Shown: positions 34,213 through 43,619 of the stretch, in pieces
Numbering within the stretch: position 1 is the first letter of the stretch
How the letters are laid out: each line of letters starts with the position of its first letter
From: DSSB01 sp046346845
GTDB lineage: Bacteria; UBA10199; DSSB01
DNA: 64,000 nucleotides
Assembly (NCBI GenBank): GCA_046346845.1
Contig: JAXMHH010000007.1
Coordinates: 62,001-126,000, forward strand
Reading direction: 5' to 3'
Position numbers and translations under genes: made by a program
Notes under the pieces: model-generated
What the model saw: the letters and a program-made list of their open reading frames with translations, nothing else
Database searches by the model: none
What the model was told of the DNA's origin: nothing

Positions 34213-35409
34213 ATGGTAAAACTCGCGCAACGCATCCAAAAAGTGAAACCCTCCCCCACCCTGGCCATCGACACCAAGGCCAAGGCGATGAAGGCGGAGG
34301 GCATCGACGTGGTCGGCTTCGGCGCCGGGGAGCCCGACTTCGACACCCCCGAGCACATCAAGCAGGCGGCCATCGAGGCCTTGAAGGCCGGCAAGACCAA
34401 GTACACCCCGGTGGGGGGCGTCAACGAGCTGAAGGACGCCATCATCGCCAAGCTCAAGCGGGACAACCAGCTCAGCTATACCCGGGACGAGGTCCTGGTC
34501 AGCTGCGGCGGGAAGCACTCCCTCTATAATATCGCCCAGGTCTTGCTCGAGGCCGGCGACGAGGTGATCATTCCGGCTCCCTACTGGGTCAGCTACCCCG
34601 ATCAGGTGCTGCTCAACGATGCCAAACCAGTGATCGTCGAGACCAAGGAGGCGAACGGCTTCAAAATCACCCCGCAAGAGTTGGAACGCGCCATCACTCC
34701 CCAAACCAAGGCCTTCGTGCTCAACAGCCCCTCCAACCCGACCGGCGGCGCCTATACCCGGAAGGAGCTCGAGGCCGTCGCCGAGGTCCTGGTGAAAAAG
34801 GGCGTGGTTTGCATCTCCGACGAGATCTACGAAAAGATCGTCTACGACGGCTTCGAGTTCGTCTCCATCGCCTCGCTCAACGAGCAGATCAAGGCCCTTA
34901 CCATCACCGTCAACGGCGCCAGCAAGGTCTATTCGATGACGGGCTGGCGCATGGGCTACGCCGCGGGCCCCAAGGAGATCATCGCCGCGATGACGAAGCT
35001 CCAGGGCCAGGTGACGACCAACATCAACAGCATGACCCAATGGGCCTGCGTCGCCGCCCTCAACCAATCGCAGGATTTTTTGAAGGATTGGGTGAAGGAA
35101 TTCCAGCGCCGCCGCGACTATATCGTCAAGCGCTTCAACTCCATGCCCGGCATCCAGTGCTACAACCCCCAGGGCGCCTTCTACGTCTTTCCCAACATCT
35201 CGGCCTATCTCGGCAAGTCGGCGGGCGGAAAAAAGATCGAGACCGACTCGGCCTTTTGCGAATACCTGCTCGAGAAGCACCTGGTGGCCTGCGTGGCCGG
35301 CAGCGGCTTCGGGGCGCCCGGTTATATGCGCCTCTCCTACGCGACCAGCATGGAGAACATCCAGAAAGGCCTGGACCGCATCGAGCGGGCGCTCGGTGAT
35401 TTTTCCTAG
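34213..35409 (+). CDS. aspC: Class I aspartate/aromatic aminotransferase
   Basis: 398 residues of PLP fold type I: FGAGEPDFDTP, YTPVGGVNELKDAI, the Asn in LNSPSNPTGG, DEIYEKIVYDG, the PLP-lysine in NGASKVYSMTGWRMGY and a C-terminal Arg in GYMRLSYA. The pattern is that of thermophilic-type (Igamma) aspartate aminotransferases acting on aspartate and sometimes prephenate. It is last in the DUF2752-DUF4190-rsmD-coaD run. Confidence 0.92.
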   Translation: MVKLAQRIQKVKPSPTLAIDTKAKAMKAEGIDVVGFGAGEPDFDTPEHIKQAAIEALKAGKTKYTPVGGVNELKDAIIAKLKRDNQLSYTRDEVLVSCGGKHSLYNIAQVLLEAGDEVIIPAPYWVSYPDQVLLNDAKPVIVETKEANGFKITPQELERAITPQTKAFVLNSPSNPTGGAYTRKELEAVAEVLVKKGVVCISDEIYEKIVYDGFEFVSIASLNEQIKALTITVNGASKVYSMTGWRMGYAAGPKEIIAAMTKLQGQVTTNINSMTQWACVAALNQSQDFLKDWVKEFQRRRDYIVKRFNSMPGIQCYNPQGAFYVFPNISAYLGKSAGGKKIETDSAFCEYLLEKHLVACVAGSGFGAPGYMRLSYATSMENIQKGLDRIERALGDFS

Positions 35410-35436
35410 CATTAAGAGAAAGCGGCCACCGGGCTC

Positions 35437-38400
35437 TTAACGGCCCCCCGGCCTCAGCAACGACTTGAGCTTGGCGACCAGGCCCGGCTTCCTCGCCTCC
35501 CTCGCCGCCTGCAGATCCTCCCGGACTTTTTTCCGGGCAGGTTGGTTGCGATAGCGGCCTTGGTACTCCTCGGGCAGCGCGGAACAAATCTCCTCGATGA
35601 TGCGCACGGCCTGCTCCAACCGCAACAGGGCTTGTTCCCTGTCTTTCCGCCGCAGGCAGAATTCGGCCCAGCCGTGGTAAAGTTCCCAGAGGAGCTCCCG
35701 GTAGTTGTTCCGCAAGCATTCCCGCTCCAACTCCGCGAACTGCGGGCCGGCCTCGGAGTCCGTCGCGATTTTCGCCTTGAGTAGGCCTAGCCGGGTGTCG
35801 AATTCGTGGTCTTTGCCGAGGTGGCTCACCGCCTCCACCCGACTTCGGCATTCCGGAAGATCACCTCGGTCGCAGGCGATCTCCCCGAGGCCGTAGCTGG
35901 CCCAACTCTTCAGCTCCTCATTGCCGGCCCTTTCACCCTCTTCCTGCGCCCGCTCAAAACAGGCGACGGCCTTTTCCGGACTCCCGAATTCGCGTTCCCA
36001 ATAGCCATGCATCAGCATAAACCAACCCGCGAGGATCCCGTCCGAAACCTCCCGGGAGATCCGATGGCCTTCCTCGATGCAGGCGAGCGCGAGCTCGCCC
36101 ATCCCCACCATGAGATAGACGCTGCTTTGCCGCAGCAGGTTATGGGCGATGTCCCGGCGATTGCCGAACCTTCTCTGGTAGGAGACCATCTTTTGCAAAA
36201 AGGCGATGGCCTCATCATAGCGGTTTTCCTTGAGCGTGGCGGTGAGCAGGTTGCCCATCGCCGAAAAGAGGGCGTTCATGGCGCCCGAATTCTCGGCCAA
36301 GGCCATCGCCTCCTGCAGATACGAAATCGTCTCGGCATAGCGCGAGGCCAAGAGGCAGGAATAACCGATGCTGTTCAGCAGGGTCAGCCGCTCCGTGACG
36401 CGTTCGGCGGGAATCGCCGCCAGCCTCCCCCGGTAAAAACGGATGGCTTCTTCGTGTTCTCCCAGGAGGGACAGCGCCATCCCGAGATTATTGTTATGGA
36501 TCTTGACCCGATCCGCCTCGGGGACCTGATTTTCCCGTTCGAAGGCTGTGCGAAACCGCGCGGCGGCCTCCTGGATCCGACCGCAGTGCAGGTCCACGTT
36601 GCCCAAGGCGTTTTCGAGCAGGATGCGGCGCAGGACTTCATCCTCCACGACGCCTCGCAAAGCGGCCTCGTAGCTCTCCCTCGCCTTTTCCAATTGCCTG
36701 GTCTTGAAATAATACCAACCCAAGGTCTCGTCGCGTTCCGCGGAGGGGTAAGGCTCGAGCTTTGTCGGAAACTCGCCCGCCTTCTGGTAGTCCCCGGAGA
36801 GGACCAAAAGCCGCAACACCTTGACGCTCCATCGCCGCCACGGCTCGGAGCCCGGCTCCATCAGATCGAGCGCCTTGTTGAAGTGGTCGCAGGCGGTAGC
36901 GATCTTTCCTTCCTGCTCCATGAGGGCCCCCGAACGGCAGTAATAATCGACGGCTTCCTCCCGATAACCCGCCTTCGCCGAATGGTAGGCCAATTCCTGG
37001 AGCGGCGCATTTGGACACCTCTTCAGGCCCTGAACGATCTTGGCATGGAGCGAGCTTCGCGCCTCGGGCTCCAAGGCGCCGATCAGATCCAGCGCCAGGG
37101 CCTGGCTCGACACGCGATACACCGGTTCCCCGAAGGGATTCCCGGTTATCAAGTTCCATTTCAGGTTATTCTCGGCCAGGGTCACGAAGTCGGCCCCGTC
37201 TCTCCCAAGAATCTCCAATATCTCGGTCTCGGCGACGGGGCGGAACATCAAGGCTAGGATCAAGAGGAGTTCTTTTTCCGGAGGACTCAACCTCTGGATC
37301 TTCTCGTCATAGAGAAAATGGATCTTGGCGGGGCTGAGCAGGTTCTCCAAACTTTCCCCACGGAAGAAATGCGGCGCCAGGAACCGCAAACCTTCTACGA
37401 CCAACAAGGGGAGCCCCCCGGAATACTGGTAGAGAACCTCCGCGAGGTTTGCGAGCGGGATCTGTTCGCCCAAGACGAGCTTTAGGTAGCTCAAGATTCC
37501 CTCGGCGCCGAGTCGGGGCAAGCTGGCGGCGCCCGCGAGATCTTCCTCCGTCGCCACCAGCAAAAACAAGTGCGTGGCCCGACCTGCTTGCCGCATCTTT
37601 TGAGTCTGGGCGGCGAGCTCAAACACCAACTTGCGGAAATCCTGGTCCGCCTTATGAAAATCGTCGACCAATAGACAAAGCGGGCTCTGCTGGGCGGCCT
37701 CCAGGATGAAGTCCAGGAGCCGATTGGCCAGCGAACTCTCGGCCAAGGCCGCTCCGGAAAGCTCCGGCAACTTCAGCCAATTTTCCAGCTTGGGCAAGGA
37801 AGGGATATTCCAGTCGCAGTCGATCTGCAGGAAGCGAATCTCCCTCAATTGGATCGCGTGCCGCATTTCCTCCAAAACCCTCGTCTTGCCGATTCCCGCC
37901 TCACCCGAGAGGAAATATACGGAGGAAAGATCCGCAGGCCCTTCGGAAAAAAGCACCTCTTCCAAGCGGGACTGGATCGGACCGAGGACCGCTTCGCGCC
38001 GCTCCACCAGGGGCCCTTCGATGGGAACCTGGGCGTGAAGCCCTTCTTCCTCAACCCGGTACTTGCCGCCGGTGGCGAGATTGAGGAAGTTCAACACCAC
38101 CCTGCTGTTCGAGAATCTCTCCGCGGGATTTTTGGCCAGTAGCTTTTCAGTGATCTCCCTCAGGTAGCCGGGAACCCGCGCGCCTTTCCACAGATTGGAG
38201 GTGATCCGCCCGGAGCGATGCCACCGAACCGCGGCCTCCTGGTCTTGCGCGGCGAAGGGCAGCCTGCCGGTCAGGCAGAGCAGGCAGACCATGCCCAGGG
38301 AATAGAGGTCGACGCGATGGTCCAACTTGGGATTTCGCTCCAAGACCTCCGGCGCGAGAAAGGCCAGGGTGCCCCCGAATTCCTGGGGCAGCGCCTGAAG

Positions 38401-38886
38401 CCGGACCGCGACCCCGAAATCGACCAGCTTGACGTTGGGCCGCCCATCGACTTCCTCCACCAGGATGTTTTCCGGCTTGATATCGAAATGGATGATGCCC
38501 TGGGCGTGAATGCATTCGAGGGCCGACAGCATTTGCACCAGGATTTCCTCAAAATACTCGACCGGCTTCCCCGCGATTGCCTCCAAGAGCTTGGCCCCCG
38601 GGCAGAACTCGGCGCTCAAAAAGTATTGCTCGTTGTCCGGAGAAAAACCGAAGTCAAAGACCCTGGCCAGATGGACTTGCTTCAGTTCGGAAAGGAGCTC
38701 GAATTCCCGTTTGAAGACATCGATATTTTTTTGGTCGCAATGCCGGAGGTGCAGGAATTTTACGGCGACCTTCTCCCCGCGCCGGGGATCTTCGGCCAGC
38801 CAAACCTCGCCGAAGCCGCCTTCCCCCAGCTTCTTGATGAAGTCGAATTTCCCGAATTCGAGGGTCCCTTGCCCGAGAGTTTCCAC
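35437..38886 (-). CDS. Ser/Thr protein kinase-ATPase-TPR giant signalling protein
   Basis: 1149 residues from a GTG start. The kinase domain (about 13-280) has GEGGFGEV, VAVKFLH, the catalytic loop HFDIKPENIL (Phe where HRD kinases have Arg), DFGVA and an APE-like LAPEVLE. A STAND/AAA-type ATPase (about 300-560) has Walker A GEAGIGKT and Walker B CLLVDDFH. TPRs fill about 640-1060 (many NNLGMALSLLGEHEEA-type units). Such kinase/ATPase/TPR proteins are typical of myxobacteria and relatives; the nucleotide switch and TPRs probably gate kinase output. Without the HRD Arg, activation-loop control should be weak. The FHA proteins at 2425-7086 are possible readers. No sensor domain or TM is seen. 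Confidence 0.9.
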   Translation of the reverse strand: METLGQGTLEFGKFDFIKKLGEGGFGEVWLAEDPRRGEKVAVKFLHLRHCDQKNIDVFKREFELLSELKQVHLARVFDFGFSPDNEQYFLSAEFCPGAKLLEAIAGKPVEYFEEILVQMLSALECIHAQGIIHFDIKPENILVEEVDGRPNVKLVDFGVAVRLQALPQEFGGTLAFLAPEVLERNPKLDHRVDLYSLGMVCLLCLTGRLPFAAQDQEAAVRWHRSGRITSNLWKGARVPGYLREITEKLLAKNPAERFSNSRVVLNFLNLATGGKYRVEEEGLHAQVPIEGPLVERREAVLGPIQSRLEEVLFSEGPADLSSVYFLSGEAGIGKTRVLEEMRHAIQLREIRFLQIDCDWNIPSLPKLENWLKLPELSGAALAESSLANRLLDFILEAAQQSPLCLLVDDFHKADQDFRKLVFELAAQTQKMRQAGRATHLFLLVATEEDLAGAASLPRLGAEGILSYLKLVLGEQIPLANLAEVLYQYSGGLPLLVVEGLRFLAPHFFRGESLENLLSPAKIHFLYDEKIQRLSPPEKELLLILALMFRPVAETEILEILGRDGADFVTLAENNLKWNLITGNPFGEPVYRVSSQALALDLIGALEPEARSSLHAKIVQGLKRCPNAPLQELAYHSAKAGYREEAVDYYCRSGALMEQEGKIATACDHFNKALDLMEPGSEPWRRWSVKVLRLLVLSGDYQKAGEFPTKLEPYPSAERDETLGWYYFKTRQLEKARESYEAALRGVVEDEVLRRILLENALGNVDLHCGRIQEAAARFRTAFERENQVPEADRVKIHNNNLGMALSLLGEHEEAIRFYRGRLAAIPAERVTERLTLLNSIGYSCLLASRYAETISYLQEAMALAENSGAMNALFSAMGNLLTATLKENRYDEAIAFLQKMVSYQRRFGNRRDIAHNLLRQSSVYLMVGMGELALACIEEGHRISREVSDGILAGWFMLMHGYWEREFGSPEKAVACFERAQEEGERAGNEELKSWASYGLGEIACDRGDLPECRSRVEAVSHLGKDHEFDTRLGLLKAKIATDSEAGPQFAELERECLRNNYRELLWELYHGWAEFCLRRKDREQALLRLEQAVRIIEEICSALPEEYQGRYRNQPARKKVREDLQAAREARKPGLVAKLKSLLRPGGR

Positions 38887-39021
38887 AACCCGCCCCCACC
38901 TCTATTTTTTTTAATGATAACCCTTATCGGGCCTCAAAGGCACCCCCATTCGCTGCCATGATTGCCTGGACAGCCCAGGCCCCGCTCTCTATCATTATCT
39001 TATCCAAGGAAGGGTGGGGTC

Positions 39022-41202
39022 GTGGGGGGCCTGTTCAAAAACGCCAAGATTTCCTTCTTGTTGTTCAAATTCTTCATGGAATTTTCCTTTTCGGTCGGGT
39101 ATTTCGCCGCGACCTCCCTCTTCATCAGCCGGGTCGGCGCTTTTTCTTTATTCTACATCTACTTAGCATCCTCGGCCCTGGCGCTGGGGCTTTCCTTCCT
39201 GTTCTCCAAGATCATCGACAAATATTCCCGAAAACGCATCTTTTACGGTTCTTTTCTCAGCTTGGGGGTCCTGACCTTGGCCGGTTGGGCCTTGATCCGC
39301 TTTTTCCCGGAATGGAAGGCCCTGTACTTTGCGGTTCGCATCTACACCTACGCGGTCCTCGTCCTCACCGGGCTCGAATTTTGGGTCTTGGCCAGCCTCT
39401 CCTTCAGCCACTCCGATTCCAAGAAGGTTTTTTCCAAATTGGTGATCGCCACCGTCCTGGGAGAGATGTCGGGCGGCCTGTTCGCGGGCTTCGCCTCCCC
39501 TTGGGTCGGCACCGAGAACCTCCTGTTGATTTGGGGTATCGGCATCTGCCTGATCCCCTTCTTGTTCATCCGCTTCACTTTTCCGAGGCCGGAGACCTCG
39601 GGTTACTCGACGGGGATCATTTGGGGGGAGGTTCAGGCGCCGGGAACCGGTTTTCGTTCCCGGTCTTTTTTTACCTCCCGCCTCATCCAATTGCTCTTCG
39701 TGTTTTGGATCGGATATTCCTTCATTTGCTACGGCTCGGACTATGTCTTCAATTCCTTCGCCGCGGCGAGGATTTCATCCGAGGACATGCTCACCTCATT
39801 TTTCGGCAAGGTCTCCGCGGCGGCGAGCCTCACGGTCCTCGCCTACCACTTGTTGATCGGACCCAAGCTCACCGACCGCCTCAACCCCACTCAGAACTTC
39901 ATCCTGTTCTCGTCTATCTTAGTTGTGCCTTGGATCGTCTTCTGGATCCATCCTTCCTTGGTGACGATCGCGATCGTCGACGGGATCATTTTCTATTTCT
40001 TGGATCATTTCGCCACCGGCATCCACTCCACGATCTTGACGGTGTTCCCGGAACGGGTGAAAGGCCGGATCCGCGTGCTGACGGAAGGTTTCGGTCGCCC
40101 CTTGGGCACCGCGCTGCTCTTCGCGCTGGCGGCTTTTTTCGCATTTCAGGTGAGCGTCTCGCAGATTCAATATTGGATGTTGGCCGCCGCGGGGCTTTTC
40201 TTCCTGTTCCCCCTGCTCTTCAAGCGGCCCTACGGGCGCCATTTGCTGAATTGCCTCCATTCCCGGGATTCCAGCCTGGTGATGAACTCCGTCCAGGCCC
40301 TATGCGAAAGCCCGCAACCCGAAGCCGTCGCTCCCCTGTCCTCGATCCTGGCCGAATCCAAGAACATGGAACTGAAGCGCTCCGCGGTGGTGGCCCTGGA
40401 ACACATCCGCAGCCCGGAGGCCATCAAGAAAATAATGCCGATCCTCTCCAACCCCAAGGAGACCCTGCACCCTTCGGCCATCGAGGGCTTAAGGCACTCC
40501 CCCGAATTTCAGGGAATCTTCACCCTGATCGGCCTGCTGAAAAACGAGCGGGAAAGGGACGCGGGGATGATGGCCAAATCGTTCCGGGTATTAAGGGAGG
40601 TCCTGGGCAAGGAGGTCGTGGTTTTTCTGCTAGGCTATCTTTACGACCAGGACCCTCAAGTCCAAGCCGACGCGCTCAAGGCCCTCGCCAACTTCCGCGA
40701 TCGAAGATTGATTCCCATCTTCCTGCCCTTTTTGGAGAACTCCTCGCCTCGGGTGCGAGGGGCGGCCTGCATCGCCCTTTACCCCTTCGCCCGCTCCCGG
40801 GAAGGCGTCCGCGAAAGGGCCCTGGCGGAGATCGAGCGCATGACCAATTCCCACGTCCCCGAAGAGAAGGCGGCGGGATTCGAAGCGGTGGGCGCCTTGC
40901 GCCTCAACGGTTTTGAGGAATTGCTGCAGGGCTCGATCCGCTCGCCCGACCAAGGCCTCGCCTGGGAGGCCGCCTCCGCCTTGGCGCAATTAAAAGACCC
41001 GGTTTTCCTGCAGCCCTACCTCTTGGTCCTGCTGGACGACCACGAAGGCCGCGCCGTGGAGGCCGGAAAGAGGATCGCCGAATTCCCCCGCTGGAGCCGG
41101 AGAAAGTTGTTCCAGTCGGTCGAGGGGTTGCAGGAGGTCCAAAGGGCGAAGATCATGGCGCGGCTCAGGAAGACCCACCTGGACTTTTCACACGATTGGT
41201 GA
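39022..41202 (+). CDS. MFS/nucleotide-transporter-like membrane protein fused to HEAT repeats
   Basis: I chose GTG at 39022 with AGGAAGGG upstream; an in-frame TTG at 38962 is less likely. The 726-residue product has about 11-12 membrane helices to residue ~405, in the layout of major-facilitator or ATP:ADP-antiporter-like carriers. From about 410 a soluble alpha-solenoid follows, with HEAT-type repeats (VMNSVQALCESPQPEAV, PQVQADALKALANF, SPRVRGAACIALYPF). Transporter-HEAT fusions exist in the NTT-like branch, but the substrate is unknown. It is divergent from the giant kinase gene, with about 135 bp between starts. Confidence 0.8.
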   Translation: MGGLFKNAKISFLLFKFFMEFSFSVGYFAATSLFISRVGAFSLFYIYLASSALALGLSFLFSKIIDKYSRKRIFYGSFLSLGVLTLAGWALIRFFPEWKALYFAVRIYTYAVLVLTGLEFWVLASLSFSHSDSKKVFSKLVIATVLGEMSGGLFAGFASPWVGTENLLLIWGIGICLIPFLFIRFTFPRPETSGYSTGIIWGEVQAPGTGFRSRSFFTSRLIQLLFVFWIGYSFICYGSDYVFNSFAAARISSEDMLTSFFGKVSAAASLTVLAYHLLIGPKLTDRLNPTQNFILFSSILVVPWIVFWIHPSLVTIAIVDGIIFYFLDHFATGIHSTILTVFPERVKGRIRVLTEGFGRPLGTALLFALAAFFAFQVSVSQIQYWMLAAAGLFFLFPLLFKRPYGRHLLNCLHSRDSSLVMNSVQALCESPQPEAVAPLSSILAESKNMELKRSAVVALEHIRSPEAIKKIMPILSNPKETLHPSAIEGLRHSPEFQGIFTLIGLLKNERERDAGMMAKSFRVLREVLGKEVVVFLLGYLYDQDPQVQADALKALANFRDRRLIPIFLPFLENSSPRVRGAACIALYPFARSREGVRERALAEIERMTNSHVPEEKAAGFEAVGALRLNGFEELLQGSIRSPDQGLAWEAASALAQLKDPVFLQPYLLVLLDDHEGRAVEAGKRIAEFPRWSRRKLFQSVEGLQEVQRAKIMARLRKTHLDFSHDW

Positions 41203-41217
41203 CCGACGGGAGTTCGC

Positions 41218-42096
41218 TTGCCCCCTTTTCAAGGCCAAGACCACCGCCTTCACGCAATCACCTACCGGTGGGGCGTGGGCCTTACAATGATCGCGCTGCT
41301 CTTGGCCGCGGCGCCGGCACTCGCCGCCGAGCCGGAGACTCCCGGCTATGGTTCGGAAACAGACCCCCCCTCCCCTGTCTCGCCCCCGGAATCCGCCGCG
41401 GGGCAAAAACCCTCAAAAAAATTTTCGGCGCGGTTCCGGTCGGATTTCTACTCGCGTTATCTGTGGAACGGAGTCCCCTTCAGCAAGGGCGCGGTTTGGC
41501 AGCCCTCGGCATCCGTGGAATTCCACGGCGTGGGCTTGTCGGTTTGGAGCAATTTCGTCTTGGACGACGAGCCGAACCAGGGAGAATTCAACGAGGTGGA
41601 CCTGTCCCTTTACTATCGAAGGAGCTTCGGCCGGTGGGATCTACAGGCCTCGATCATAGGCCTGATCTATTTCAACGATGACCCCGCTTCACTCAATCGC
41701 GGACCCAACGGGCTTCAGGCCTATTTCCAGGTGGGGCGCCGGCTGGGTCCCGTCAAGATTTTTTCCGACCTTACGGTGGGGCTGCTCGAACCCGCCGGCT
41801 CCGTCTTTTGGGACCTCGGCGTCTTATACCACAAGGACTTGCCGCTGCACTTCGGCCTGGAGACCTCGGCCCTGTTCGGGCTGGGCGACGCCAGATTCAA
41901 CCGGGCCTACATCGCTGACGTGGGCACCCAGGCCAATTTGCTGGTTTTCTCGCTCGCCTTCCCCTGGAATCCGCTGAAAGGGATCAGCTTCATCCCCAGC
42001 GTCACCGTCTCGAACCTATTGGCCCCATCGCTGCGCAGGGCCTCGCCCGATCCCACGGTGGTATGGGGCGGTTTATCTTTTGTGTTTGATTATTAG
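41218..42096 (+). CDS. Outer-membrane barrel protein (TorF/porin-like)
   Basis: TTG at 41218 with GGGAG five bases upstream; ATG at 41287 would remove the basic N-terminus of the signal peptide (cleavage near ALAAE). The mature ~250 residues form alternating strands, with SDFYSRYLWNGVPFSKG near the start, the usual opening of TorF-type putative porins, and end in a C-terminal aromatic (VFDY). It is 15 bp after the HEAT-transporter gene, so probably co-transcribed. Substrate unknown. Confidence 0.72.
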   Translation: MPPFQGQDHRLHAITYRWGVGLTMIALLLAAAPALAAEPETPGYGSETDPPSPVSPPESAAGQKPSKKFSARFRSDFYSRYLWNGVPFSKGAVWQPSASVEFHGVGLSVWSNFVLDDEPNQGEFNEVDLSLYYRRSFGRWDLQASIIGLIYFNDDPASLNRGPNGLQAYFQVGRRLGPVKIFSDLTVGLLEPAGSVFWDLGVLYHKDLPLHFGLETSALFGLGDARFNRAYIADVGTQANLLVFSLAFPWNPLKGISFIPSVTVSNLLAPSLRRASPDPTVVWGGLSFVFDY

Positions 42097-42135
42097 CAGG
42101 CTGGTGAAAAACCACGGTGGTTTTTCACCGGCCTG
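42097..42135. terminator. Palindromic bidirectional terminator/REP-like element
   Basis: Near-perfect palindrome CAGGCTGGTGAAAAACCAC | GGTGGTTTTTCACCGGCCTG between two convergent genes, immediately after the stop at 42096. Both arms contain GGTTTTTCACC, so a T-tract is present in either direction. It is related to the elements at 44479 and 31198. Confidence 0.7.
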
Positions 42136-42147
42136 TTAGCAGCGAGG

Positions 42148-43203
42148 TCAGGCGACCGTCACCTGCTTCGAGAGATAGACGTCCTGAATCGCGTTCAGCA
42201 ATTCGACGCCCTCTTTCATCGGTTTTTGGAAGGCCTTGCGACCGCTGATCAAGCCCATGCCGCCGGCGCGCTTGTTGATGATCGCCGTTTTTACCGCCTG
42301 CAGCAGGTCGTCTTTGCCGGTGGAGGCACCGCCGGAATTGATCAGGCCGGCACGGCCCATGAAGCAATTCAAGACCTGGTAGCGGGTCATGTCGATGGGA
42401 TGCTCGGTGGAGAGCTCGCTGTAAACCTTTTTGTGGGTCTTGCCGAAATTGAGGGCCTCGAAGCCGCCGTTATTTTCGGGGAGTTTTTGCTTCACGATGT
42501 CCGCCTCGATGGTCGCCGCCAGGTGATTGGCCTGGCCGCTCAAGTCGGCCGCCACGTGGTAATCCTTTTCCTTGGTCTTGAAGGCCGAATTGCGCAGATA
42601 GGCCCAGAGGATCGTCACCATCCCCAATTCGTGGGCGCGCTTGAAGGCCTGGGAGATCTCCCAAATTTGGCGGCGGCTCTCGGGGGAGCCGAAATACACC
42701 GTCGCGCCGACCCCCGTTGCCCCCATGTCGAAGGCCTGCTCGACCTGGGCAAAGAGGCTCTGATCGTAGGTGTTGGGATAGCTCAGGAATTCGTTGTGGT
42801 TGATCTTCAGGATGAAGGGAATCTTATGCGCGTATTTGCGGGCGACCGAACCAAGGACCCCCAAAGTCGAAGCCACGGCGTTGCAGCCGCCTTCGATGCC
42901 GAGCTTCACCAAATTTTCCGGATCGAAATAGATGGGATTGGGGGCGAAGGAGGCGCCGGCCGAATGTTCGATACCCTGATCCACGGGAAGAATCGAGAGA
43001 TATCCCGTTCCCGCCAAACGGCCATGGTCGAACAAGGCCTGCAGGTTGCGCAACACCGCCACCGGACGGTCAGTGGTCGAAAAGACCCGGTCGACGAAAT
43101 CGGGCCCCGGCAGGTGGAGGCTTTCCTTGGCGACGGTTTTACATTGGTGACCCAGGAGGTTTTCCGCATCGTCACCTAAAATTTTCAGGATCGTATCGCT
43201 CAT
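42148..43203 (-). CDS. Class I fructose-bisphosphate aldolase (DhnA/FbaB type)
   Basis: 351 residues from ATG at 43203. The DhnA-type TIM barrel is shown by SILPVDQGIEHSAG, PFILKINHNEF, GATGVGATVYFGSPES, GLINSGGAS and INKRAGGMGLISGRKAFQKP. These enzymes cleave fructose-1,6-bisphosphate through a Schiff-base lysine in glycolysis/gluconeogenesis. It is preceded by an unusual structured leader ending in a strong terminator (43286-43451), suggesting attenuation. Confidence 0.9.
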   Translation of the reverse strand: MSDTILKILGDDAENLLGHQCKTVAKESLHLPGPDFVDRVFSTTDRPVAVLRNLQALFDHGRLAGTGYLSILPVDQGIEHSAGASFAPNPIYFDPENLVKLGIEGGCNAVASTLGVLGSVARKYAHKIPFILKINHNEFLSYPNTYDQSLFAQVEQAFDMGATGVGATVYFGSPESRRQIWEISQAFKRAHELGMVTILWAYLRNSAFKTKEKDYHVAADLSGQANHLAATIEADIVKQKLPENNGGFEALNFGKTHKKVYSELSTEHPIDMTRYQVLNCFMGRAGLINSGGASTGKDDLLQAVKTAIINKRAGGMGLISGRKAFQKPMKEGVELLNAIQDVYLSKQVTVA

Positions 43204-43285
43204 AGCTGATAAACTCCCATAGTCAAAAGACAAACCCGTATCAAGAGGGGAGGAAGTAGACAAAAAGGCGGGATGTGGTCCAGTC

Positions 43286-43351
43286 AAAAAAAAACCCAAT
43301 CAGCCTTTCCTGCAAGCTTGAGCACTTGCTTGCAAGAACCCTGATTGGGTT
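43286..43351 (-). terminator. Intrinsic terminator in the leader of the aldolase gene
   Basis: On the minus strand, arms AACCCAATCAG and CTGATTGGGTT enclose a second stem (CTTGCAAGC with GCTTGCAGG), and nine T follow the outer stem. It lies 83 bp upstream of the aldolase start codon and points toward it, so it would stop leader transcripts before the gene. Confidence 0.8.
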
Positions 43352-43368
43352 AACCCCCTGGCTCCCCG

Positions 43369-43451
43369 GGCCGCTTGGCTCCACCCACTTTGAAGATGAG
43401 CCCTACAGAACCGGTCTCATCCCCACCCCTAGTCTAAACAGCCTCACGGCC
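43369..43451 (-). ncRNA. Candidate structured leader RNA or small RNA upstream of aldolase gene
   Basis: By-eye fold of the minus strand: basal stem GGCCGT/GCGGCC, a GA/AA internal loop, stem GGCT/AGCC, a wide purine-rich internal loop (GGGGTGGG opposite AAGTGGGTGG), and apical stem GATGAG/CTCATC. It is directly followed by the terminator at 43286-43351. The rod with a central bubble recalls 6S RNA, but I find no diagnostic match; a cis-acting attenuator is equally possible. The surrounding 43204-43619 gap holds no gene I can support and becomes AT-rich toward 43500-43560. Confidence 0.4.
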
Positions 43452-43619
43452 TTACCCGAAACCCGGAATGCCCAATTAAATTGCAAACAAAATGCCAAAG
43501 CTAAATTCGGCACAAAATTTTAACTGTATGAAATTACTATATTTTGTTAATTATTGGCGTTCGTACGACAAACCAACTTCGATCAAATTGATAAGCGTTA
43601 TCAATTTGAAAAACACCCT

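Noticed and set aside
34111..35412. Minus-strand frame of 433 codons
   Set aside because: Shadow of the aminotransferase, which has all PLP-fold motifs.
43369..43451. Calling the aldolase leader a 6S RNA, tmRNA or RNase P RNA
   Set aside because: No conserved 6S bubble sequence, tmRNA tag/T-arm or RNase P core motif could be recognised, so it is listed only as a structured candidate.
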